Origin: Saccharibacillus nicotianae
GTDB lineage: Bacteria; Bacillota; Bacilli; Paenibacillales; Paenibacillaceae
DNA: 64,000 bases
Direction: 5' to 3'
Assembly: GCF_042681745.1 (NCBI RefSeq)
Contig: NZ_JBHUGF010000010.1
Coordinates: 868,001-932,000, forward strand
The notes beneath the pieces are model-generated. The model saw only the letters and a program-made list of their open reading frames with translations, was not told where the DNA came from and made no database searches. A program made the translations under genes and the position numbers. Below are positions 17,387-26,453 of this stretch, piece after piece. Numbering within the stretch: the stretch's first letter is position 1; every line of letters starts with the position of its first letter.

Positions 17387-19245
17387 ACAAGCGACGCTGG
17401 CATAATATACAGAAAATCAAAAAAATCGGTAAAGTACAACATTTAGGTACGCAGTTGATCGTCTTTTTTATGGCGCTTAGCATTATAGTATTTTCGATCG
17501 CATCGTATTCGCTGTATTCATTTATGTTGGGATTGATCAAAGAACAAAATGAAAAATTGTTGTTACAACAATTCCAACAACTGGATCATAATATTCATAG
17601 TCTGGTAGGAGATGTGGATCGTTTATCCAAGCTTTTTTTACTAGATGATCATGTACAGAACTATATTCAAAATACGAATATGACAACTGAAATCGATATG
17701 ATTGATTTGAAAAAAGCGATTTATGGACGGATCACTAATTTTATTAGCAATTATAACTACATTCATTCTATCTATATCATTTCAGATACGCGGGGTGCAT
17801 TAGGAGGCAATACAACGCAGACACTGGTACATGGAGAACAAGCATGGACAGATCGCTTTTTTCAATCTGGCGGATATGAGAAAGCCAAGCAAGCTTTTCC
17901 TAATCTGATTATCGAAGGCGGAATCAAAGAATCTTATTACAATCCTTATGAGGCTGATCAACATAATGGCAATCTGGTGAGCTTGATTCGTGGAGTAAGA
18001 CCTATTTATGAACCGCGTACCAATGCTACATTGGTATTTAATATTGATGAAACGTATCTGGCTTCCACCTATGCAGCGTCTCTCGATATGGCTGAAGGAG
18101 ATATGTATATTGTTAATGAGCAAGGCATAATCATTTCAGCTAATCGGGCGGAACAAGTAGGTACACAAAGTGCGTATAGCCCGATGCAAAACAATGATGC
18201 TAATTTTGGTAGTTATGATATTACACGTGATCATGAACCGCTACAGATAGTCTATTACAAACTGCAAGATGCTAATTGGTATCTGGTACGTGAGGTGCCA
18301 TTGACGTTATTTTCAGAGCAGATTACTTCAGTACAACGGATCATGGTAATCGTATTCTCGTTAAGTATTCTGGTCATTTTTTGTGCGACTTATTTTTGGT
18401 TACGTAAATTAATTCGTCCGCTTCATTTATTAGCTCATAAAATGAAAAATGTCAGTCAGGGAGAATTAGGAGTAACATTTACAAAAATTCCTAATAATGA
18501 ATTTGGCATGGTAATGCGGCGCTTTAACGAGATGTCGCTTAGTATTGTAGAGTTGCTTCGTAGCAATAATGAGATTCAAGAGAAAAGACGTGAATTAGAA
18601 ATTGAAGCGTTACAATATCAAATTAATCCGCATTTTTTGTACAATACACTCAATATGATTCGTTGGATGGCTTCAGCAGTCCAAGCAGATCATATCGTCA
18701 ATAGTGTAGTAGCATTAGGCAATATTTTGCGTCCTGTCTTTGCAAGTAAAGATAGTATGTGTTGCCTACGAGATGAAATTAATTATTTGGAGAATTATAT
18801 CAAAATTATCAATTATCGCTTTGACAATACGATTACATTTACATTTGATATTGAGCCGTCGTATTTGGACTATCGGATTCCGCGCTTTATTTTGCAACCA
18901 TTGATTGAGAATTCGACCAAATCTGGCAGACCGGATGATGACGTGATCGATATAGCGATAGAAGTGTATGAACAAAACAATGATCTCTGGATTTCCGTAA
19001 TTGATTCTGGTCGTGGCTTCGATCCACAGATGCGTGAACAATTAAATCATCAGTTACAGACCGGAGATAGCTATCCTTCGGAACAACAAGAATATAGCAG
19101 CGGTGTCGGTTTGTATAATGTAAATAAGCGTATTCAGCTATATTTCGGCAAAGATTATGGTATTCAATTGCCTCAAGTTCCTTATGGAGCAGAGGTTACT
19201 ATTCATTTGCCCCGATTACTAGACGATACAGATCGTATCGTCTAA
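17383..19245 (+). CDS. YesM-like sensor histidine kinase
   Basis: This 620-residue membrane kinase overlaps the response regulator by ATGA. It has a transmembrane segment at about 21-48, an extracytoplasmic sensor domain to about 315, a second membrane segment at about 318-342, then HAMP. The phospho-acceptor His417 lies in QYQINPHFLYNTLNMIRW, and the HATPase region follows. The N box reads LQPLIENSTKSG. In most YesM-type kinases it reads LVENAIKHG, so the histidine is replaced while the key Asn (about 510) stays. G1 is DSGRGFDP and G2 GVGLYNVNKRI. It likely senses an oligosaccharide outside the cell and drives the partner regulator. Confidence 0.9.
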   Translation: MNKRRWHNIQKIKKIGKVQHLGTQLIVFFMALSIIVFSIASYSLYSFMLGLIKEQNEKLLLQQFQQLDHNIHSLVGDVDRLSKLFLLDDHVQNYIQNTNMTTEIDMIDLKKAIYGRITNFISNYNYIHSIYIISDTRGALGGNTTQTLVHGEQAWTDRFFQSGGYEKAKQAFPNLIIEGGIKESYYNPYEADQHNGNLVSLIRGVRPIYEPRTNATLVFNIDETYLASTYAASLDMAEGDMYIVNEQGIIISANRAEQVGTQSAYSPMQNNDANFGSYDITRDHEPLQIVYYKLQDANWYLVREVPLTLFSEQITSVQRIMVIVFSLSILVIFCATYFWLRKLIRPLHLLAHKMKNVSQGELGVTFTKIPNNEFGMVMRRFNEMSLSIVELLRSNNEIQEKRRELEIEALQYQINPHFLYNTLNMIRWMASAVQADHIVNSVVALGNILRPVFASKDSMCCLRDEINYLENYIKIINYRFDNTITFTFDIEPSYLDYRIPRFILQPLIENSTKSGRPDDDVIDIAIEVYEQNNDLWISVIDSGRGFDPQMREQLNHQLQTGDSYPSEQQEYSSGVGLYNVNKRIQLYFGKDYGIQLPQVPYGAEVTIHLPRLLDDTDRIV

Positions 19246-19267
19246 CAGAAAGGATAACCGAATCGAT

Positions 19268-19504
19268 ATGAGTCAACTTTCGCGAGCCGAATTGATAGAA
19301 TGGGTTGAACGTATTATGAACGCAGAAGGCAGTGAAGCAGAGATTGATGAATGGCTAACGATGGTAAAGCAACAAGTATCACATCCTGAGATCAGCAATC
19401 TTATTTTCTGGAATGAAGAAGATTGGACAGCGACTCAAATTGTAGATGAAGCTTTAGCTTATCAGCCTATCATTTTGCCACCTCCGTCTAATACTAGATG
19501 TTAA
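19268..19504 (+). CDS. Colicin/pyocin immunity-like small protein
   Basis: This is a 78-residue acidic protein. Its pattern LSRAELIEWVERIMNAEG, then VSHPEISNLIFW, then TATQIVDEALAY parallels nuclease-colicin immunity proteins. Those carry a TEAEF helix, an HP-x3-DLIYYP core and a PSxIV helix in the same order and length (about 85 residues). Such proteins bind and block a nuclease bacteriocin domain. No nuclease bacteriocin gene is visible near it. It lies 22 nt after the kinase stop, with AAAGGA upstream, and its last 4 nt overlap the end of the convergent TetR gene. The family call is by eye and the function is inferred. Confidence 0.6.
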   Translation: MSQLSRAELIEWVERIMNAEGSEAEIDEWLTMVKQQVSHPEISNLIFWNEEDWTATQIVDEALAYQPIILPPPSNTRC

Positions 19505-20094
19505 GATGGGGCAGGCTTACGATGACCACTTTGTTGCGTAATAATCTGTAATAGCTGTTCAGACATATAATGAGCACTGTATTGAAAGTCATTTTGAATC
19601 CAGGCAATAATAAGCCCCCATATAGCATAAGCTTGATAACTAGCATATAGATCGATATCTATTCCTGCTTGATTCATCGCGCGAATCGCTTCTGCATTGC
19701 GCATGTCCTGCATACACAATTGTTGCAATTCATAACAAATACGTTGCTGAAATCCGGGTAAAGCGTTGGAATGGGTGATCAATTGATAAAAATTACGATG
19801 AGTAGCTACATGATCAAAAATCTTGATAGCTGATGCTACCATTTCTTGAATAATTAACGTACTCACATGGCGGTAAGGTTCTTCATATGAATCTTTAAGA
19901 TCGATAATCACCCGTTCAACGATATCATCGAGCAAATCTTCTTTGTACGTATAATGTTTGTAAAATGTACCACGATTCACGTCTGCTATCGTTACGATAT
20001 CGGTAATAGTGATACTGCGAAATTCTTTTGTTTGCAATAATGATAATAACGCATCTGTTAGTGCTTGTTTGGTTTTACGTACCCGGCGATCCAT
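19501..20094 (-). CDS. TetR-family transcriptional regulator
   Basis: This 197-residue protein has an N-terminal TetR helix-turn-helix: RVRKTKQALTDALLSLLQ, then SITITDIVTIADVNRGTFYK and HYTYKEDLLDDIV. The C-terminal ligand domain is poorly conserved, as usual. It is divergent from the SDR gene at 20331, the common arrangement for a TetR repressor of a neighbouring oxidoreductase. The gap contains a near-perfect palindrome at 20270. Its stop overlaps the end of the immunity-like gene. Confidence 0.85.
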   Translation of the reverse strand: MDRRVRKTKQALTDALLSLLQTKEFRSITITDIVTIADVNRGTFYKHYTYKEDLLDDIVERVIIDLKDSYEEPYRHVSTLIIQEMVASAIKIFDHVATHRNFYQLITHSNALPGFQQRICYELQQLCMQDMRNAEAIRAMNQAGIDIDLYASYQAYAIWGLIIAWIQNDFQYSAHYMSEQLLQIITQQSGHRKPAPS

Positions 20095-20269
20095 TATAGC
20101 GATTCTCCTTTGGCATAAGTTTATAATCTATCACTGAGTAATCTGTGATTTTATCGATTCTGCAACAGATAATCAACATTCAGCCTAGCAACTGTTTATT
20201 TTTGAACATAATGCTTCTTTTTTGCTGATTGCATGTCTATGTTGTAGATTTTAAGATGATTATAACAGA

Positions 20270-20285
20270 TGTTTGTTAACCAACA
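20270..20285. promoter_or_regulatory. Palindromic candidate operator between TetR and SDR genes
   Basis: TGTTTGTTAACCAACA is a palindrome (TGTTnGTTAACnAACA) with only one symmetric pair of positions breaking symmetry. It lies 46 nt before the SDR start and in the divergent gap with the TetR gene, where TetR-type operators are usually found. Confidence 0.45.
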
Positions 20286-20330
20286 GATGTTGATTAATAT
20301 GAGAAGCTATAGATCGCAGGAGGAATCAGA

Positions 20331-21089
20331 ATGAGACTGGAAAATAAAGTTGCTGTTATTACAGGAGCCGCTTCAGGAATGGGTAGAGCGATTGCTTTGT
20401 TGTTCGCACAGGAAGGCGCTAAAGTGGTAGTTTCTGATATTCAACAAGCTTCAGCGCAAGTCACTGTTGATGATATTTTGGCTCAAGGTGGCGAAGCTGT
20501 TGCTATAGCGACCAATGTAACTCAAGAATATCAAGTCCAATTGCTTATTCAAACAGCAGTCGAACACTATGGAACACTGGATATTCTGGTAAATAATGCA
20601 GGGATCATGGATAACTTTGTACCGGCAGCCGATGTGACCGATGAATTATGGGAAAAAGTATTTGCTATTAATACAACCGGAACGATGCGAACTGTTCGTC
20701 AAGCTTTACCTATTTTTACAGAGAAAAAAAGCGGGATTATTATCAATATCGCATCAGCAGGTGGATTAAATGGATCAAGAGCAGGAGCAGCTTATACAGC
20801 TTCTAAGCATGCGGTTGTAGGTTTGACCAAAAATATCGGATTTCAATATGCTCCATTAGGAATACGTTGTAATGCGATTGCACCGGGTGGTGTGGCTACG
20901 AATATTAGCAGTACAATTAGTGAACCGAATCCATTTGGAATGGAGAGAGCGATGATTGGTATGGGCTTAAATCCCAAAAATGGTCAGCCTGAAGATATTG
21001 CTAAAGTGGCTTTATTTTTGGCTTCAGAAGATGCTAGTTTTGTAAATGGAACCGTTATTGTAGCTGATGCTGGATGGACGGCTTATTAA
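20331..21089 (+). CDS. Short-chain dehydrogenase/reductase
   Basis: This 252-residue classical SDR has the cofactor loop TGAASGMGRAIA at residues 12-23, VVVSD after beta-2, NNAG near residue 87, the catalytic Ser in INIASAGG, and YTASK with catalytic Tyr and Lys around residues 155-160. The C-terminal APGGVATNI is typical. It reduces or oxidises a hydroxyl/carbonyl group with NAD(P); the substrate is unknown. AGGAGG lies upstream of the ATG. The divergent TetR gene suggests ligand-induced expression. Confidence 0.9.
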   Translation: MRLENKVAVITGAASGMGRAIALLFAQEGAKVVVSDIQQASAQVTVDDILAQGGEAVAIATNVTQEYQVQLLIQTAVEHYGTLDILVNNAGIMDNFVPAADVTDELWEKVFAINTTGTMRTVRQALPIFTEKKSGIIINIASAGGLNGSRAGAAYTASKHAVVGLTKNIGFQYAPLGIRCNAIAPGGVATNISSTISEPNPFGMERAMIGMGLNPKNGQPEDIAKVALFLASEDASFVNGTVIVADAGWTAY

Positions 21090-21147
21090 GGTTAAATGAT
21101 ATACAATAGGATACTATCTAACTAAATACTAAGCAGTCATATCATGT

Positions 21148-21180
21148 AAAGCATTTCAGAGTAGATCTGGAATGCTTTTT
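21148..21180 (+). terminator. Rho-independent terminator after the SDR gene
   Basis: AAAGCATTTCAGA (21148-21160) pairs with TCTGGAATGCTTTTT (21166-21180), with one G-U pair and a run of five T. It separates the SDR gene from the ABC transporter regulatory region. Confidence 0.8.
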
Positions 21181-21188
21181 GTGTTGTA

Positions 21189-21271
21189 TTTGTTCAACTT
21201 CATCTGTAAATGATTCAAGAATAGCGAAGCCATATCTGTATATTATTCAATTCTATCTACAGATTGTTCAT
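21189..21271 (+). repeat. Paired 21-nt-spaced direct repeats upstream of the ABC importer
   Basis: TTTGTTCAA at 21189 and ATGATTCAA at 21210 are 21 nt apart. ATTATTCAA at 21242 and ATTGTTCAT at 21263 are also 21 nt apart. This repeats the box and the spacing seen at 4577-4670. CTGTA precedes some boxes at both loci. The set lies 110-195 nt before the permease start, a normal place for an AraC-type activator. The YesN-like protein encoded at 15716 is the obvious candidate. Confidence 0.65.
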
Positions 21272-21382
21272 TCAGTCTGTGCTTCAATACCTTTACTATT
21301 AAAAGCAAGCAAACGATATTTACACATTTATTGAATCTGTAGATTATGCACTCAACAGTCATCTATCGAAGGGGGTTCCGCT

Positions 21383-22321
21383 ATGGATATCACGTATAAA
21401 AAAGAAAAAGTCGTTCAGATCAAAAGGCGGAAATATAATGCCGATGGAATCCGTTTATTACTTATGACTATTCCTTTTCTTCTTTTTGTAATCGCTTTCA
21501 GTTATGTGCCGTTATTTGGTTGGGTATATGCCTTTTTTGATTATAAGCCAGGTATACCGCTGAGCCAGACAGCTTTTGTAGGATTAGAACACTTCCGAGA
21601 AATGTTACATGATCGCGATATGGGAAGAGTGATGATCAATACATTAGCTTTGAGTGTATTATCTATTTTATTTGCGCCTTTGCCCTTAGTACTGGCGATT
21701 ATGGTATCAGAAGTGCGTAATGGCTTTTTCAAACGTCTTATTCAGACAACCACTACATTACCGAACTATATTAGTTGGATTATTGTATTCTCGTTGGCTT
21801 TCAGTATGTTTAGTTCTGAAGGAGCGATTAATACAGCTATTGATCGACTAGGGTTAAGCGATACTCCACTTAATGTATTGGGAAATCCAGATCATGTATG
21901 GTTAGTACAGACATTATTGTTAATCTGGAAAACGATTGGTTGGAATGCGATCATCTATCTTGCTGCGATTGTAGGAATTGATGGAGAACAATATGATGCA
22001 GCCCGAATCGATGGAGCCGGACGATTACGAAGTATCTGGTATATTACTATTCCGAATATTATGCCGACTTTTATTGTATTGCTTTTGCTAGCAGTTAGTA
22101 ATTTGCTATCAGCAGGGTTTGAGCAATATTTGGTATTTAACAATATTATGGTTGCTGACAAAATCGAAGTACTTGACCTGTATGTGTATCGTCTTGGATT
22201 GGTCACCAATGATTACCCTTACTCGACTGCTGTAGGTATGTTCAAATCGGTGATCAGTATTGCTCTGTTATTTATGATCAATAGCTTATCCAAACGGGTA
22301 CGTGGCGAAAGTATTATATAA
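21383..22321 (+). CDS. ABC sugar transporter permease, LplB-like
   Basis: This 312-residue integral membrane protein has about six hydrophobic segments, starting LLLMTIPFLLFVIAFSYVPL. The EAA loop EQYDAARIDGAGRLRSIWYI contacts the ATPase. It resembles the LplB/YteP group that imports pectin- or hemicellulose-derived oligosaccharides. AGGGGG precedes the ATG. It is the first gene of a three-gene operon with the second permease and the binding protein. No ATPase is present; such importers usually share an MsmX-type ATPase encoded elsewhere. Confidence 0.9.
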   Translation: MDITYKKEKVVQIKRRKYNADGIRLLLMTIPFLLFVIAFSYVPLFGWVYAFFDYKPGIPLSQTAFVGLEHFREMLHDRDMGRVMINTLALSVLSILFAPLPLVLAIMVSEVRNGFFKRLIQTTTTLPNYISWIIVFSLAFSMFSSEGAINTAIDRLGLSDTPLNVLGNPDHVWLVQTLLLIWKTIGWNAIIYLAAIVGIDGEQYDAARIDGAGRLRSIWYITIPNIMPTFIVLLLLAVSNLLSAGFEQYLVFNNIMVADKIEVLDLYVYRLGLVTNDYPYSTAVGMFKSVISIALLFMINSLSKRVRGESII

Positions 22322-22348
22322 TCATTATGCACATGAGGAGGACAATCC

Positions 22349-23251
22349 ATGATTAGAGCGGAAAATACCAAGTCTATTCAATGGTCAGACTGGCTATTTA
22401 ATGCAGTCAATTACACGTTATTGACGATCTTATTAATTGTGACCATCTATCCTTTTTATTATATTTTTATTTATTCGATCAGCGATTCATTTCGTGCACA
22501 GAGTGGTGTCTTTTTATGGCCTGCTGGCTTTTCGCTAGAAAGTTATAAAGCAACAATTAAGCTTCAAGGATTGGGTGATGCGGCGATTATTTCGGTATTG
22601 CGTACCGTATTAGGAACTGCGATCACTGTAGTATGTTGTTCCTTTTTTGCTTATTTGATTACCAAGCGTGAAATGCCTTTTCGCAAAATCATTTACCGAT
22701 TTGTACTGATTACGATGTATTTCAATGCGGGCTTTATTCCATGGTACTTAACGATGAAAATGTACGGCTTACAAAACAATTTTTTGTTATATATTCTACC
22801 TACTGCATTAACAGGATTTTATATTATTTTGATCAAAACATTTATCGAGCAGCTACCACCTGCACTAGAGGAATCTGCTAAAATAGACGGTGCTGGTTAT
22901 ATCACTATTTTTACCAAAGTTATTTTTCCACTGTCTACACCGATTATAGCGACGATAGCTGTATTTGCGGCTGTAGGGCAATGGAATACATGGTTCGATA
23001 ATTTTTTTCTAGTCGAAAATCCTAAATTACAAACATTACAATTGTTACTTTATAATTTTTTGAGCCAATCTAACAGCATTTCCAATATGAGTGCGGCTGA
23101 TTTGACAATGTCTGCGGAAGCTAGAGTGATGACTCCTCAATCTATTCAGATGACGATTACGATGTTAGTCACGTTACCGATCGTCATTGTATATCCTATG
23201 TTGCAACGCTTTTTTGTAAAAGGAATTATGATGGGCGCGGTTAAAGGATAA
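22349..23251 (+). CDS. ABC sugar transporter permease, LplC-like
   Basis: This 300-residue membrane protein is the partner of the upstream permease. It has several hydrophobic segments beginning LLTILLIVTIYPFYYIFIYS and the EAA loop LEESAKIDGAGYITIFTKVI. The C-terminus PMLQRFFVKGIMMGAVKG is a common ending for this group. It begins 27 nt after the first permease with GAGGAGG as ribosome site. The two permeases form the channel for an oligosaccharide delivered by the lipoprotein at 23326. Confidence 0.9.
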   Translation: MIRAENTKSIQWSDWLFNAVNYTLLTILLIVTIYPFYYIFIYSISDSFRAQSGVFLWPAGFSLESYKATIKLQGLGDAAIISVLRTVLGTAITVVCCSFFAYLITKREMPFRKIIYRFVLITMYFNAGFIPWYLTMKMYGLQNNFLLYILPTALTGFYIILIKTFIEQLPPALEESAKIDGAGYITIFTKVIFPLSTPIIATIAVFAAVGQWNTWFDNFFLVENPKLQTLQLLLYNFLSQSNSISNMSAADLTMSAEARVMTPQSIQMTITMLVTLPIVIVYPMLQRFFVKGIMMGAVKG

Positions 23252-23325
23252 CCAAAGCAGTGTTATTGCTGAATTAAATCGATTATAGCTTGTAGAAATC
23301 TATAAGAATCTGAGGAGGAAGCTTC

Positions 23326-25080
23326 ATGAATAATGGTAGAATCAAGCCATTTAAGCGTACGATCAGTATATTATTGGTACTAATTTTGATAACGCTTACA
23401 GCCTGTTCAAATAATACAACCGATACTACTCGTTCTGCTACACAATCAGGTACAGTAGATGCGAATGGCATTGTCACTTTACGTGTTTTGGTCAATGAGA
23501 CAGGAACCAAATGGAATACGTATCCAGATAATGAAATAGCAAAAGCAATTGAAAAAAAGATCGGTGTCAAAATTGAATATGTAGAAGCCGATTCCAATAA
23601 AATGAATGTATTGCTAGCAGGTGGAGATTTGCCAGATATCGTGCGCTCCGATCCGACTCAATATGGTAAGCAATTGATAGATGGAAATCTGGTGATTCCG
23701 ATGGATGATCTACTTGCCAAATATGGTAAAGACATTTCGAAAAATATCCCTACAGTTGTAGAATACAGTCAAAAGAACTGGAGTGAAGGACAAAATAAAT
23801 TGTACTTTTTGCCTCCTCAAGTACAAGCAGATCCTAGTCCGGTCTATGCCAATCTTTCGATTGGGCCAACAATTCGCTGGGATTATTATAAAGAAATAGG
23901 AGCACCAGCTATTAACAGTACAACCGATATGTTAAATGTACTCAAACAAATTGTTGCCAAACACCCTACGACAGATGAAGGTAAAAAAGTATATGGAGTC
24001 TCAATGTGGCAAGATTGGGGATTATGGCCGTATATTATTCCGTTCACATGGATCACGCAACAGACCGCAGCAGGCAATTCAGATTTGTTTGCGAAGCCTT
24101 TAGGTGGCAAAGAATTGATTAATGTACTGACTGATGCCAATTCAAATTACTGGGTAGCTTTAGATTTTTATAACAAAGCTTATCGCGAAGGGTTACTTGA
24201 TCCCGATGCGTTAACAATGAAAAATAATGATTATATGGCTAAAGCAACAGCAGGGCAATTTGTATTAGGGCCTGCTACATGGGCAATGGGAGATTTCAAT
24301 TCCAAATATGCTAAAGATGGCAAAGGGTTTATCGTGTTACCTGTAGGTAAGCAAGCATGGTCAGGTGGCGTTCGTCCAATCGGTTGGGCAGATAAAAGTT
24401 ATGCTATTTCAAAAAGTTCAAAATATCCAGAAAAAGCGATGGAATTTTTAAATTATATATATTCATATGAAGGTGCAAGAACGATGTATAGCGGTATTGA
24501 AGGAACCAACTGGACGATTGAAAAAGGAGTACCCCAATTAAGTAAAGAAGTATCGCAGCTCAAAGTAACAGGAGGGGATGCCTGGGAACGTACAGGAATT
24601 GCTCTTGATCCTAACTTGATCGGATTAGGTGGGAATGTGATTGATCCTACCACTAAGACCCCACTTGATCTCTTTGCTACAGAAGAAGCATTATCCACCA
24701 ATGCAACCACATTGGAGAAAGACTTTAGTCAATATTACCATGCGTCTTATCCGGGAGAAGTGGTCGCTAATCTAGTCAAAGAAGGCAAGTTAAACGATGA
24801 AAATACACCGCTCAAAAATTTAACACCAGAACAGATTATTATGGAAAATACAATTGTATTGCCTGTGCTTACTGATGATCTACTCAAAAAAGAAACACAG
24901 CTTAAAGAAGTGGCTGCACGCACAGCAGCAACTATGATTTTATCCAAAACAGATGAAGACTTTGCAGCCAATAAGCAAAAAGCGATCGAAACGTTCAAAA
25001 GTTCAGGAGCAGACGAATTATCTACCTATATGAATACCGAATATGCCAAAGCTAGAGCAACAGCAGAACAAGCCAAATAG
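23326..25080 (+). CDS. Extracellular solute-binding lipoprotein, LplA-like
   Basis: This 584-residue lipoprotein has a signal peptide ending in the lipobox LTAC (Cys25-26), followed by a Ser/Thr linker. The mature part (LRVLVNETGTKWNTYPDN, VLLAGGDLPDIVRSD, MEFLNYIYSYEGARTMYSG) matches large family 1-type solute-binding proteins of Lpl-like importers. It captures an oligosaccharide outside the membrane and passes it to the two permeases encoded just upstream. GAGGAGG precedes the ATG. A strong terminator follows the stop and ends the operon. Confidence 0.9.
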   Translation: MNNGRIKPFKRTISILLVLILITLTACSNNTTDTTRSATQSGTVDANGIVTLRVLVNETGTKWNTYPDNEIAKAIEKKIGVKIEYVEADSNKMNVLLAGGDLPDIVRSDPTQYGKQLIDGNLVIPMDDLLAKYGKDISKNIPTVVEYSQKNWSEGQNKLYFLPPQVQADPSPVYANLSIGPTIRWDYYKEIGAPAINSTTDMLNVLKQIVAKHPTTDEGKKVYGVSMWQDWGLWPYIIPFTWITQQTAAGNSDLFAKPLGGKELINVLTDANSNYWVALDFYNKAYREGLLDPDALTMKNNDYMAKATAGQFVLGPATWAMGDFNSKYAKDGKGFIVLPVGKQAWSGGVRPIGWADKSYAISKSSKYPEKAMEFLNYIYSYEGARTMYSGIEGTNWTIEKGVPQLSKEVSQLKVTGGDAWERTGIALDPNLIGLGGNVIDPTTKTPLDLFATEEALSTNATTLEKDFSQYYHASYPGEVVANLVKEGKLNDENTPLKNLTPEQIIMENTIVLPVLTDDLLKKETQLKEVAARTAATMILSKTDEDFAANKQKAIETFKSSGADELSTYMNTEYAKARATAEQAK

Positions 25081-25104
25081 ATCACACTTATAATACAATG
25101 CAAA

Positions 25105-25142
25105 AAAACCGCCAGTCTGTAGAAGCAGAGTGGCGGTTTTAA
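25105..25142 (+). terminator. Terminator after the importer operon
   Basis: AAAACCGCCA (25105-25114) pairs with TGGCGGTTTT (25131-25140). The A and T runs on both sides make it usable from both directions, so it may also end the minus-strand gene at 25180. Confidence 0.9.
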
Positions 25143-25179
25143 TTTATATATCGTATAGTAGCGGCTATATACGATATCG

Positions 25180-25608
25180 TTAACGTCGTGATGAACGTGT
25201 CTTGGAAGTGAATAATACTTTTTGACCTGTGCTATTAAGGCTAGGAGCACCATGTACAACTGTAGATTGTGCTTTGGGAGCCGTTTGAAAAGCATCTTTG
25301 AATGAAGTAGAACAACCTGAGCATAGACGTCCTTGAGCAATAGGCTGTAAGCAACATTCGCAAGGATAAGTCAAATTTTTGTAGCCATTAGATAATTTAC
25401 CTTGTTTGATCAGATCGTGTAATTCTGCTAAAGGGACCTGGGTCGCTTCACTTAAAGCTTCTGTCGTCGCTTTAGGAAATCTCCACATATAATCCATGCA
25501 GTTTTTCAAAGCTAGATCTAATTGATTGCTACAAGAGGAACATAAGTTACGCATATTTTTTTGGAAAATAGAACCGCACTTCGCACAATAATCCACCGTT
25601 AGAGTCAA
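25180..25608 (-). CDS. yvyF: YvyF-like flagellar-operon zinc-ribbon protein
   Basis: This protein of about 142 residues has two cysteine clusters: YCAKCGSIFQKNMRNLCSSC near the N-terminus and CECCLQPIAQGRLCSGC in the middle. A helix-turn-helix-like part lies between them (ALSEATQVPLAELHDLIKQG). Order and spacing match YvyF of Bacillus, a small protein encoded among late flagellar genes whose role is not settled. The start is uncertain. AAGGGGTG overlaps a GTG at 25617, so the TTG at 25608 is better spaced. No other flagellar gene lies nearby. Confidence 0.75.
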   Translation of the reverse strand: MTLTVDYCAKCGSIFQKNMRNLCSSCSNQLDLALKNCMDYMWRFPKATTEALSEATQVPLAELHDLIKQGKLSNGYKNLTYPCECCLQPIAQGRLCSGCSTSFKDAFQTAPKAQSTVVHGAPSLNSTGQKVLFTSKTRSSRR

Positions 25609-25850
25609 CACAATCACCCCTTACATCTCTTTTTTTAGTCTTTTAGATATAGGTACATAATACTATATCGGTTATAAGATAACAATAGAGTATACATAAA
25701 ACATGAAATTTGTCGAATAAAATAAATAAATCCTGAATATGTAGGTACTAAGACTTGTCCATTAAATACAACAATAATTAATACATTTACAACGTAAGTT
25801 CCTGTACTATATAAAGCAATAATAAAAATTTCAATCACTTTACAACAAAA

Positions 25851-25880
25851 AACAACTCACCTTTTTACCGGCAAGTTGTT
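25851..25880 (-). terminator. Terminator of the glyoxalase-fold gene
   Basis: AACAACTCACC (25851-25861) pairs with GGCAAGTTGTT (25870-25880) with two weak positions. On the minus strand it is followed by a run of T. It lies about 60 nt after the stop of the gene at 25939. The 25618-25938 stretch otherwise holds no gene I can support. Confidence 0.65.
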
Positions 25881-25938
25881 GGTAGATAAATTAAACAGGT
25901 ACAATATTCAAAATCAGAAGCTAGTAACTATCGTAAAT

Positions 25939-26322
25939 TTAAGCTAATGTACTACAGATTTCGATAAAATGTCCATCTGGATCAGCGATATAAGCTACTG
26001 TCTGCCCCCACGGTTTGATCACAGGTTCTTTGATAATCTTTACCTGTTGCGCACGCAACTGTTCTATCGTTGCAACTACATCATCTACTACGAATCCAAT
26101 TTCAAATGTACTGGATATTGCCATTTCTTCAGCAACTTCGAGTCCAATCTCTTGTCGAACAGACTCGCGTGTATTAAATGCCAATGTCGTCATTCCCGTA
26201 TCAAACTCCACATAAGTATCAACTTGCATTTTGACCGGTAATTGCAGAATATCTCTGTAAAAATGCATAGTCTGTTCTACATCATGAATATACAAAATAA
26301 TATACTTCATCGCTAATTTCAT
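25939..26322 (-). CDS. VOC/glyoxalase-fold protein
   Basis: This protein of about 127 residues starts MKLAMKYIILYIHD. A TTG at 26334 touches the ribosome site AAAGGGG, so the ATG at 26322 is preferred. It has a two-module vicinal-oxygen-chelate fold: MHFYRDILQLPVKM in the first half and VKPWGQTVAYIADPDGHFIEI at the end. The usual metal-binding positions are only partly present. Members include antibiotic-binding proteins and dioxygenases. The substrate cannot be told. Confidence 0.8.
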   Translation of the reverse strand: MKLAMKYIILYIHDVEQTMHFYRDILQLPVKMQVDTYVEFDTGMTTLAFNTRESVRQEIGLEVAEEMAISSTFEIGFVVDDVVATIEQLRAQQVKIIKEPVIKPWGQTVAYIADPDGHFIEICSTLA

Positions 26323-26453
26323 TGATTGTGCCAACCCCTTTATAGTGACTTCTATATTTGTTGTTACTGCTTTGATCTATTTAAATTATAGACAACCTTA
26401 CTGCAAAAAGATTGGAAAAAACGGTCATATTGTTGATTATGCCTACTCTATGT

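Noticed and set aside
25635..25838. Hydrophobic 67-codon frame on the minus strand
   Set aside because: It starts at a GTG with no ribosome site just after the terminator of the glyoxalase-fold gene, and no family is recognised.
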